This document shows positions 7,004 to 13,637 of a stretch of DNA of 16,207 nucleotides, piece after piece. Source of the stretch: JBBDRV01 sp040905285 (GTDB taxonomy: Bacteria > Bacteroidota > Rhodothermia > Balneolales > Balneolaceae); NCBI GenBank assembly GCA_040905285.1, contig JBBDRV010000227.1, positions 1-16,207 on the forward strand. The letters are read 5' to 3'. Below the pieces are notes generated by a model that saw nothing but the letters and a program-made list of their open reading frames with translations, was not told the origin of the DNA and ran no database searches. A program made the translations under genes and the position numbers. Position 1 is the first letter of the stretch. Each line of letters starts with the position of its first letter.

Positions 7004-8227
7004 TTATTGGGAATCGGGTCCCTTGAAGTGTTTACTCAGTTTTAATTCCTGTCCCTGATAATTGCTCTCTATTTCGTAACCATAGACGAAGTCGGGCATG
7101 TCCGTGTTTGGCTCGAATTTCATGCTGCAGAAAGTCTGGCCATCCTCGATCAGAAAAGGGACATCGTGTGACCGCACTTCCAGAACTGCACGGGCACCCT
7201 TGCCATCGACAGCTCCACCAAACCCGCTGTCAAAAAATCCCGCATAATGTGTCCGCAACTCACCGGATCCTGTATCATAAGCAATCATTTCAGCAGCAAG
7301 GTGCCGGGGTATCCGGCACCTCTCTTTTGACGCAAATATATAGAATGCTTCCGGTTCCAGAATCAGGTGATCTCCCGCCCTGTTCCGGATCGGTTCCCAG
7401 AAATCATTCACCTCATAGTGGTTAATCTTGTCCAGATCAATCATATCCCGGTGCTTTCTGGCCTTGAACCCGATGATTTCATCCGAGGCTTCCCCCGGTG
7501 TCTGAAGATTTACGCTCATGAACAACCCATTGCTGACCTTTATATCTCCAAGGCTCATGGGGTTTCCCGACGAATCAAAAAGAATGGATTCACTGTTGTG
7601 AATCCGAAGCAGATCCTGATCCGAGAGTACGGTGTGCCCGTGGCGAACCCGCAATTGATTCAGGCGGTGGCCGGTGTGGACTTTTACAGGAAATGATTTG
7701 GGTACTACTTCCAGATAAAGTTTGCCGCGGTATCCCTGATCTATCTCTTCAAATCTGTGGGAGTAATCTGTTATCACCCTTGTGAAAATATCCAGTCTCC
7801 CGGTTGTGCTTTTGGGATTCGTTTTGGCAGAAAGATTCTCTTCCGACTGCAGACGAAATTCCTCAGGCTCCTTTTGACCGTTGAACAGGCGTTGCTGTGA
7901 TGTATAGTGGCCGGCCGGAAGCGAGAGCTCTTCAAGAAGAGGGATGATGTAAACACAGTTCGGTTCCAGTATGGCACCGTCTTTGATTGAAAAGGTGTAC
8001 TGATGGAGTTTTTCAATTTTTTGCCGGACGGTTTCATTTTCCGGCAGGAAACTGCAGCGAACACGATATGCAATCTCCCCCAGCCGCAGGTCAATGGAAT
8101 TGGGCTGAAACTGGTTTTCCTCGATCGGATAACCTTCAGCGCTGCGGATTATCCCGGTTTCACAAAGCAGCTTCAGTTTTTGAACAGGCAGTATTCCCTT
8201 CGTACGGAGTCGTACCTCTTTTTTCAT
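7004..8227 (-). CDS. dcd: Two-domain dCTP deaminase-like protein
   Basis: This is a 407-aa relative of 2'-deoxycytidine 5'-triphosphate deaminase, the enzyme that makes dUTP from dCTP for dTMP synthesis. Typical Dcd is about 190 aa; this is the long form with two copies of the dUTPase/Dcd fold. The N-terminal copy (about 10-200) carries NPKSTTGRLD (137-146), the phosphate-binding signature, and E173 in LYLEVV at the place of the catalytic glutamate. The C-terminal copy (about 220-390) has YDTGSGELRTHYAGFFDSGFGG (317-338 by position) and E350 in VLEVRS, but no intact SSxGR-type motif. It may therefore be structural or bind nucleotide differently. The long form is known as a family in some proteobacteria and other phyla. 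The deaminase reaction is inferred from family; a dUTPase-like activity is possible. Confidence 0.85.
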   Translation of the reverse strand: MKKEVRLRTKGILPVQKLKLLCETGIIRSAEGYPIEENQFQPNSIDLRLGEIAYRVRCSFLPENETVRQKIEKLHQYTFSIKDGAILEPNCVYIIPLLEELSLPAGHYTSQQRLFNGQKEPEEFRLQSEENLSAKTNPKSTTGRLDIFTRVITDYSHRFEEIDQGYRGKLYLEVVPKSFPVKVHTGHRLNQLRVRHGHTVLSDQDLLRIHNSESILFDSSGNPMSLGDIKVSNGLFMSVNLQTPGEASDEIIGFKARKHRDMIDLDKINHYEVNDFWEPIRNRAGDHLILEPEAFYIFASKERCRIPRHLAAEMIAYDTGSGELRTHYAGFFDSGFGGAVDGKGARAVLEVRSHDVPFLIEDGQTFCSMKFEPNTDMPDFVYGYEIESNYQGQELKLSKHFKGPDSQ

Positions 8228-8284
8228 GGTCCCCTAAATCTGTGGTTCGGTCTGGCCGGTGAAAGTACTGAATATTTTTTTGAA

Positions 8285-8758
8285 TTATATAAATTCAGCC
8301 CCCGCCAGTTCCAGGATCTTTCTGTATTCCGGTTCTGTCACTTTTGTAATGGAGAGCCTGTTGCGCCTGAAGAGCATCATCCCTTTTAATTCGTCTGTAT
8401 TCTTCAGACGGTCACGGGTTACAGGCCTGTCAAATTTCTGAACGAACTTTACATCCACCAGCTCCCACCGCGGTTCTTTTTCAGAACTTTTCCCGTCAAA
8501 ATATTTACTGCCGGGATCAAACTGGGTCGGATCCGGATAAGGTTCACTACAGATCTCCATCGTTCCCGCAATCACCGGCGGTTTCACGTTTGAATGATAA
8601 AAAAGGGCACGGTCCCCGATTCTCATCTGATCCCTCATAAAGTTCCTGGCTTCATAGTTGCGGATGCCGTCCCACGGTTCCACACCGTCTTTTTCGAGGT
8701 TATCAATACTGTATGCGTCCGGTTCTGATTTCATCAGCCAGAATTGTCTCTTACTCAT
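8285..8758 (-). CDS. EVE domain-containing protein
   Basis: This is a small PUA-like EVE domain protein. EVE domains are thought to bind modified bases in nucleic acids; no enzyme activity is expected. The 157 residues from the ATG at 8758 cover one domain: FWLMKSEP (6-13), WDGIRNYEARNFMR (29-42), GDRALFYHSN (48-57) and the late MMLFRRNRLS segment, all family hallmarks. An ATG at 8782 would add eight residues, but the shorter form matches the family's usual start. It lies 73 bp downstream of rmlB and 57 bp upstream of the deaminase gene, on the same strand, so it could be read with either. Housekeeping role unknown. Confidence 0.92.
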   Translation of the reverse strand: MSKRQFWLMKSEPDAYSIDNLEKDGVEPWDGIRNYEARNFMRDQMRIGDRALFYHSNVKPPVIAGTMEICSEPYPDPTQFDPGSKYFDGKSSEKEPRWELVDVKFVQKFDRPVTRDRLKNTDELKGMMLFRRNRLSITKVTEPEYRKILELAGAEFI

Positions 8759-8831
8759 AGTCCACGGTATTCTTTTATTCATTTAATTTATGCCATTGCC
8801 GGATTTCCCGCTTTGCAACCTGACCTGAAAG

Positions 8832-9836
8832 CTATTTATCGTATTTGGCAATATACCATTGAATGGTCGAGCGGAGCTTCTCCCGAAATCCACCGGATGG
8901 GATCCAGCCGAGTTCCTTCCTGATTTTGGAAGCATCCACAGCATAGCGGTAATCGTGGCCGGGCCGGTCATTTACGAAGGTGATCAGATTTTTATAATCT
9001 CCGTCAGGCCCCTCCGCCACCTCTTCATTCAGAATATCACAAACAAGGCGGACCAAATCTATATTCTTCCACTCGTTGCCCCCTCCTATATTATACTGTT
9101 CACCGGCTTTTCCCTCAAAGAAAACAGTCAGCAAAGCCCTGCAGTGATCCATCACACTGAGCCAGTCCCTTACGTTGTCCCCTTTACCATATACCGGTAC
9201 GGGCTGTTGTAAAAGTGCCTTCCTGATAACCGTGGGAATCAGCTTCTCATCGTGTTGATGCGGTCCAAAGTTATTGGAACAGTTGGTGATAACGACATTC
9301 AACCTGTATGTATGAAAATAGGATCGAACCAGGAAATCACTTCCGGCTTTTGTTGCGGAATAGGGTGAGTTGGGAGCGTATGACGATTTTTCAGTAAAAG
9401 AGCCGGTGTTACCCAGAGAACCGTATACTTCATCTGTAGAGATGTGAAGGAAGCGCTGGAATTTCTTTATATCATCGCTCTTTTCCCCCCACAACTGCCG
9501 GCACTCCTCCAGGATGTTGAATGTGCCGACCAGATTCGACAGCACAAACGGTTCAGGCCCCCGAATAGAGTTATCCACATGTGATTCCGCAGCCAGGTGA
9601 ATCACTCCGTCAGGCATCCATTTCCTGACAACGTCCCTGACCGCCTTGCGGTCGGAGAGATCAATTTTAGAGAAATGGTACCTTTTGGACGTTTTCAGCG
9701 GCTTCAAATATTGTCCGTCTGACGCATACGTCAGCTTGTCAATATTGAAAATCTCTATTTCAGGATAATTATCATGTAGAAACAGGGTCAGATTCGATCC
9801 TATAAAACCAGCTCCGCCGGTAATAATTAATCTCAT
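8832..9836 (-). CDS. rmlB: dTDP-glucose 4,6-dehydratase RmlB
   Basis: RmlB converts dTDP-glucose to dTDP-4-keto-6-deoxyglucose, the second step of dTDP-L-rhamnose synthesis, in the cytoplasm. The 334-aa protein is an extended short-chain dehydrogenase with the NAD-binding GGAGFIG (7-13), the catalytic STDEVYG segment (T134, D135, E136 for dehydration) and YSATK (Y159, K163). NNFGPHQ and NVRDWLSV are substrate-site motifs of the family. It is the last of the four rml genes, 83 bp after rmlC. Confidence 0.97.
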   Translation of the reverse strand: MRLIITGGAGFIGSNLTLFLHDNYPEIEIFNIDKLTYASDGQYLKPLKTSKRYHFSKIDLSDRKAVRDVVRKWMPDGVIHLAAESHVDNSIRGPEPFVLSNLVGTFNILEECRQLWGEKSDDIKKFQRFLHISTDEVYGSLGNTGSFTEKSSYAPNSPYSATKAGSDFLVRSYFHTYRLNVVITNCSNNFGPHQHDEKLIPTVIRKALLQQPVPVYGKGDNVRDWLSVMDHCRALLTVFFEGKAGEQYNIGGGNEWKNIDLVRLVCDILNEEVAEGPDGDYKNLITFVNDRPGHDYRYAVDASKIRKELGWIPSGGFREKLRSTIQWYIAKYDK

Positions 9837-9880
9837 AAGGTTCTATTTTATACAGTTCATGCATTCCACTCTGCTTCCGG

Positions 9881-9920
9881 ACTGTTCCAGAGAACCGGTA
9901 CCAGTGAACCGGGATACAGT
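9881..9920 (-). repeat. Tandem repeat and hairpin between rmlC and rmlB
   Basis: Two adjacent 14-bp units, ttccagagaaccgg (9885-9898) and taccagtgaaccgg (9899-9912), agree at 12 of 14 positions. They are enclosed by arms that can pair, actgt-tcc (9881-9888) with gga-t-acagt (9912-9920). In the rml transcript this forms a hairpin right after the rmlC stop, which could affect processing or relative expression of rmlB. No T run follows, so full termination is unlikely. Confidence 0.45.
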
Positions 9921-10468
9921 CAGAACAAATCCTGTTCCGGCACCTGGTTTAACAACGGCTGGTTTCGGTCCTTCTCAGAAACAACGGGCGCCGATACCTT
10001 CCAGTTTATTTTCAGATCCGGATCATTCCAGCGAATACCCCGCTCGAGCACATGGTCATAATAGGTGCTGCACTTGTAGTAAACTGACGCCTCCTCCGAC
10101 AGAACGGAAAAACCATGGGCAAATCCGCCGGGAATCAATACCATGCGATGATTTTTTTCACTGAGCAGAACTGAAATATGTTTTCCGAATGTGGGAGAAC
10201 CCCTCCTCAGATCAACCGCAACATCAAGGATCTCCCCACGGCATACCATAATCAACTTTTCCTGGGCGGCCCTGCGGGCCTGATAGTGCAGCCCTCTCAC
10301 AACGCCTTTTTTTGAAAAAGAACAGTTGTCCTGTACAAACTGCATATCCAGTCCTTTTTCACGAAAGATTTCATCCCGGTATGTCTCCAGAAAATAGCCC
10401 CTCTCATCCCTGTAAAGAAGGGGCTCCACAATATACACTCCGTCAAGATCTGTCTTCAGAAAATTCAT
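9920..10468 (-). CDS. rmlC: dTDP-4-dehydrorhamnose 3,5-epimerase RmlC
   Basis: RmlC inverts C3 and C5 of dTDP-4-keto-6-deoxyglucose, giving dTDP-4-keto-L-rhamnose. The 182-aa cupin protein shows the N-terminal RDERGYFLETY, the catalytic base H61 in VVRGLHYQ, IPGGFAHGF with H118, and Y131 in VYYKCS as the proposed acid. Length and motif spacing match the family. It starts 1 bp after the rmlD stop, so coupling is tight. Confidence 0.97.
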   Translation of the reverse strand: MNFLKTDLDGVYIVEPLLYRDERGYFLETYRDEIFREKGLDMQFVQDNCSFSKKGVVRGLHYQARRAAQEKLIMVCRGEILDVAVDLRRGSPTFGKHISVLLSEKNHRMVLIPGGFAHGFSVLSEEASVYYKCSTYYDHVLERGIRWNDPDLKINWKVSAPVVSEKDRNQPLLNQVPEQDLF

Positions 10469-10469
10469 A

Positions 10470-11330
10470 TTACTTCAGCTGATCAATCAATCTGTGCAGG
10501 CCTTTCTGCCAGGGAATCATTTCAGTGCCCAGGGTCCGGCAGATGCCGGACGTATCGAGCTTGGAAAAAAACGGGCGTGGCGCTTTTGACTTATAATCCC
10601 CGCTTGTCACCCCCTCCAGTTTCACTTTCATATCCGAATACCGAAATATCTCTTCTGCCAGATCATACCAGCTCAGCATTCCGGCAGAAGTAATATGGAA
10701 GATACCCCGTTCTCCCCGGTTCAGCAATTGTCCGGTCAGTTTAGTGACACTGCCGGTGTAGGTGGGACTTCCCAGCTGATCCTTCACCACATCTATCCGG
10801 CTTCTCTCTCTGCCCAGTCTTAACATCGTTTTAACAAAATTGCTCCCGTACTGGCCACAGAGCCATGAAATCCGGACCAGCAGATAGTCCGCTCCCGAGT
10901 TCAGCAGTTCTTTCTCTCCGGCAAGTTTACTTTCTCCATAAACATTCACCGGGCGCGTTTCAGCCTCTTCAGGGTATCCTTTGGGATAGGTTACCAGATC
11001 CGCCCGCTCTCCGGGGAAAACATAATCGGTTGAATAATGGACCAGGACCGCACGATGTTCCCTGCACCAGGCCGCCAGGTATTTAACCCCGTCCCTGTTG
11101 ACCTTCATGGCCGTTTCCCTGTCATCTTCTGCCCCGTCTACGTCGGTATAGGCGGCACAATTAATAATCACTGCCGGTTCTTCCATGTCCAACACGTCAG
11201 TGACAGCTTGCGGATCACCGATATCAAGATCAGAGGAACGGTAAGAGACAAAGTCCCTGTCTTGACTATTCAAATACAGATTCCACTCTCTGGCCAGCTG
11301 CCCCCCGGCGCCGGTAACAAGCATGTTCAT
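10470..11330 (-). CDS. rmlD: dTDP-4-dehydrorhamnose reductase RmlD
   Basis: RmlD reduces dTDP-4-keto-L-rhamnose to dTDP-L-rhamnose with NAD(P)H, the last step of the pathway. It is an extended short-chain dehydrogenase of 286 aa with TGAGGQLA (6-13) for the cofactor, INCAAYTDVDGAE (56-68), STDYVF (100-105) and the catalytic pair Y131/K135 in YGESK. The start codon shares one base with the rmlA stop (TGATG), which points to translational coupling. Confidence 0.97.
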   Translation of the reverse strand: MNMLVTGAGGQLAREWNLYLNSQDRDFVSYRSSDLDIGDPQAVTDVLDMEEPAVIINCAAYTDVDGAEDDRETAMKVNRDGVKYLAAWCREHRAVLVHYSTDYVFPGERADLVTYPKGYPEEAETRPVNVYGESKLAGEKELLNSGADYLLVRISWLCGQYGSNFVKTMLRLGRERSRIDVVKDQLGSPTYTGSVTKLTGQLLNRGERGIFHITSAGMLSWYDLAEEIFRYSDMKVKLEGVTSGDYKSKAPRPFFSKLDTSGICRTLGTEMIPWQKGLHRLIDQLK

Positions 11331-12040
11331 CAGCTGTCCCTCTTATCTACAAGACGATTCGCCAGTTTATATGATTCCAGAGTTCCCGCATCCGTCCACC
11401 AGCCTTCCAGAATGGAATAAGTCATCTTCCTTTCCCGGATATAGTGGTTATTAACATCCGTAATCTCCAGTTCCCCCCTTTCGGAAGGCTGGAGTTCACG
11501 TATAAAGTCATATACGTGCCGGTCATAGATATACATGCCCGTTACCGCATAACCTGATTGAGGCTTTTCAGGTTTCTCTTCAATACCGGCAATCCGGTCG
11601 CCCCGGAACTCGACCACACCGTATCTTTCAGGGTCAGGCACATCTTTAATCAGGATCATGGCACCTTCTCCGGGATAGCTGTCGAGAACCTTTAAAATGG
11701 ATGAATCAAATACATTGTCAGCCAGTATGACGGTCATGGGGTCTTCACCCGTAAAACTCTCGGCCAGGCTGAGGGCCTGCGCAATCCCTCCGGGCTCATC
11801 CTGTACCTTGTAGGTAAACCGGCAGTCAAAATCCTTCCCGGAACCCAGCAGGTTGACCACATCACCCATATGCTCCGTTCCGGTCACGATCAGGATCTCC
11901 GATATCCCCCCCTGCCTTAATTTTTCAATGGGATAATAGATCATCGGCTGGTTCCCGACCGGCAGGAGATGTTTGTTCGTTACTTTTGTTAGCGGGTAAA
12001 GTCTGGTACCGGTCCCCCCGGCTAGTATGATCCCTTTCAT
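11330..12040 (-). CDS. rmlA: Glucose-1-phosphate thymidylyltransferase, short form
   Basis: This is a nucleotidyltransferase that joins glucose-1-phosphate and dTTP to form dTDP-glucose, the first step of the rhamnose pathway. Motifs are LAGGTGTRL (6-14), K23 in TNKHLLPV, LADN (106-109), EEKPEKP (154-160), ELEITDVN (190-197) and GWWTDAGT (213-220). At 236 aa it is about 50 residues shorter than classical RmlA and ends soon after the WTDAGT segment, so the C-terminal helical part that forms the allosteric dTDP-rhamnose site in long RmlA proteins is missing. Short forms of this kind exist in other bacteria and archaea. Its place as first gene of a complete rml set supports the substrate assignment. 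Confidence 0.93.
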   Translation of the reverse strand: MKGIILAGGTGTRLYPLTKVTNKHLLPVGNQPMIYYPIEKLRQGGISEILIVTGTEHMGDVVNLLGSGKDFDCRFTYKVQDEPGGIAQALSLAESFTGEDPMTVILADNVFDSSILKVLDSYPGEGAMILIKDVPDPERYGVVEFRGDRIAGIEEKPEKPQSGYAVTGMYIYDRHVYDFIRELQPSERGELEITDVNNHYIRERKMTYSILEGWWTDAGTLESYKLANRLVDKRDS

Positions 12041-12156
12041 TATAGCGCCTGGATATGTTATCAGTGTGGTTTAATAATCTCTGCCGGGGTCTTTGCCGGA
12101 CCACCGGATTAAAACCCGTTTTAAAATATCCTAATTACATGAGAGTATCTACCTTT

Positions 12157-12219
12157 CACTTTTTGACAGGAAGGCCCCTGCATTTGTAACAAGTATATTT
12201 TCTCTCACTCTTGACAGGA
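12157..12219 (+). repeat. Direct repeat pair with TTGACAGGA core
   Basis: ttgacagga occurs at 12163-12171 and again at 12211-12219, each preceded by cact and followed within two bases by gccc. The cores are 48 bp apart. TTGACA is a perfect -35 hexamer, but neither copy has a good -10 at 16-18 bp, so regulator-binding sites are at least as likely. Confidence 0.55.
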
Positions 12220-12231
12220 GCCCGGGGTTCA

Positions 12232-12244
12232 TGATCATCGATCA
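12232..12244. promoter_or_regulatory. Small palindrome, possible operator
   Basis: TGATC-ATC-GATCA is an inverted repeat of two 5-bp arms with a 3-bp spacer. It lies between the direct repeats and the pilin-like gene start. The size suits a dimeric regulator half-site pair, but no regulator gene is present nearby. Confidence 0.25.
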
Positions 12245-12291
12245 AACTTTTCGGTACCCAGGATTAAATTGCGTTTTACTGCTTATAAACA

Positions 12292-12322
12292 TTTGAAACG
12301 TCTGCTATTAATGATAACTTCC
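12292..12322 (+). promoter_or_regulatory. Candidate Bacteroidota-type promoter for the pilin-like genes
   Basis: TTTG (12292-12295) is followed after 19 bp by TAACTTCC (12315-12322), which matches four of the six fixed bases of the TAnnTTTG -7 element described for Bacteroidetes. The ATG at 12353 lies about 30 bases further on, with GGAG at 12346-12349 as a close-set ribosome binding site. Confidence 0.3.
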
Positions 12323-12352
12323 TAAGAATCAGGTAAATATACTCCGGAGATA

Positions 12353-12895
12353 ATGGGTGGCTACTCAGAAGTTATAAATGTAATAGGGGCCATGATCATA
12401 TTCTCAATGATCCTGCTCAATGCCAATCACATGATTCATCGAAATTCCCTGATCCAGATAGAAGGTGAATTCGAGCAGGAAATCATTGCTCTCGGTCAGG
12501 AGATTATTGAAGAAGCCCTCTCCAAAGATTTTGACAGAGTAACGGTTGACGAAGTATTGCCACCGACAGACATTCCCGGGGGATTTACACCCGATTCGGA
12601 ATTCGACTGCCCGAATGAAAAAGATCGCGGAGATGAAGATTTTGAGGCGTTTGAAGATTATCACTGCTGGGGAGATACTGTTGAAACCGCCCATGGCACG
12701 TTTGAAGTGAGTGCGGAAGTTTTCTATGTGGAGAAAGTGGATCACGGAAATGATGTATACTCGTTTGAACCCGCAAACAGCCAGACCACTTTCAAAAAAA
12801 TTGAAGTCTCTGTAGCGAACGAGTTTCTGACCGGAAGAGACGGGGAACCCCTGAATTACAAACTGGAATTCGTCAGAAACTATTACGCTGATTAA
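12353..12895 (+). CDS. PilV-like minor pilin-type protein (atypical leader)
   Basis: This is a 180-aa protein with one N-terminal membrane helix (about 8-23) and an acidic exported domain. The order is like a type IV minor pilin of the PilV kind: a hydrophobic start, an amphipathic helix continuing it (about 30-58, with EIIALGQEIIEEAL and KDFD), then a beta-rich region with HGTFEVSAEVFYV and FKKIEVSVAN, resembling the strand that ends many pilins. The exported part has exactly two cysteines, C86 and C105, suited to a disulfide. The usual prepilin cleavage motif (G followed by a phenylalanine and Glu at +5) is not seen, so processing is unclear. The assignment is by fold-like pattern and neighbours, not by a firm family match; a generic anchored envelope protein is the alternative. 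Confidence 0.6.
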   Translation: MGGYSEVINVIGAMIIFSMILLNANHMIHRNSLIQIEGEFEQEIIALGQEIIEEALSKDFDRVTVDEVLPPTDIPGGFTPDSEFDCPNEKDRGDEDFEAFEDYHCWGDTVETAHGTFEVSAEVFYVEKVDHGNDVYSFEPANSQTTFKKIEVSVANEFLTGRDGEPLNYKLEFVRNYYAD

Positions 12896-12921
12896 CCGTA
12901 CGGCATATAAATGCATATTTT

Positions 12922-13611
12922 ATGAATCTGGCGCTTGTTACCAGTTATATTATTGCCGCAATGCTCATGCTGTCGATTGTGATGATGAATTTACGCATGT
13001 CGAGCAGTAGTTCAGAACTTACCCTGACACAAATTACACGGCAGCATGTATCTGACGTTGCAGATATGCTGAATGACGACATTCCCAATATGGGATTCAA
13101 TTGCAATGAACCGACTAGTGAAAACGGGGATCTTGGCGGGATGATTCTGACCCAGGCCGAAACAGAGAAAATCCAATTTTACAGAAAACTGGATGCGTCC
13201 GAGTGTGATGATGAAAGTATTGAAAGCCACTACCCGCAGCTAATTACCTGGGAGCTGCTGGAAGAAGATCCGGATTTTACCCCGGAAAACGACAGTCACC
13301 GCACCCTCCTCCGTATAGAGCAGGATACGGATGAAAATGGTGAAATAGTGGCCGGAAGTGAACGTGTTACAAAAATCAGGACCGGAGTAACAAGGTTCAC
13401 TCTGCGCTATTTTGATGAATACGGAAAAAGTACGGACCCGGATGATAATGAACATTTGACCTTTCCGGTCTCCCTGTCCAGTGTGAAACAGATATACCTT
13501 GAACTGGAAATGCAGAGTGCCGCACAGATCCATACGCGCGCCAACTCCGGAGGGCGGTATATCCGGTCCGTCTATGAAAAACGGTTTTCCCCCAGGAACC
13601 TCGATCTTTAA
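12922..13611 (+). CDS. PilW/GspJ-like minor pilin-type protein (atypical leader)
   Basis: This 229-aa protein begins with a membrane helix at about 5-23, only four residues from the start, followed by a polar helix (about 32-52, ITRQHVSDVADML). The exported domain has the GVTRFTLRYFDEYG segment that resembles the conserved strand of PilW and GspJ proteins, then a late VKQIYLELEMQS strand. It has two cysteines, C61 and C95. No glycine precedes the helix in the pattern needed by prepilin peptidase, and no Glu occupies +5. No clear ribosome binding site precedes the ATG, which is 26 bp after the previous stop. A pilus or type II secretion-like pseudopilus role is inferred from pattern and position between the two other pilin-like genes. 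Confidence 0.6.
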   Translation: MNLALVTSYIIAAMLMLSIVMMNLRMSSSSSELTLTQITRQHVSDVADMLNDDIPNMGFNCNEPTSENGDLGGMILTQAETEKIQFYRKLDASECDDESIESHYPQLITWELLEEDPDFTPENDSHRTLLRIEQDTDENGEIVAGSERVTKIRTGVTRFTLRYFDEYGKSTDPDDNEHLTFPVSLSSVKQIYLELEMQSAAQIHTRANSGGRYIRSVYEKRFSPRNLDL

Positions 13612-13637
13612 CAGAAATCCAATAACGGTGACACAGT

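Larger units (their letters stand above)
12041..12352. other. Divergent intergenic region between rmlA and pilin-like genes
   Basis: These 312 bases hold no gene that I can support and must contain the promoters of both the rml operon (minus) and the pilin-like genes (plus). They contain direct repeats of ttgacagga, a short palindrome and an AT-rich stretch around 12121-12200. No strong sigma-70 promoter pair is evident for either direction. Confidence 0.6.
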
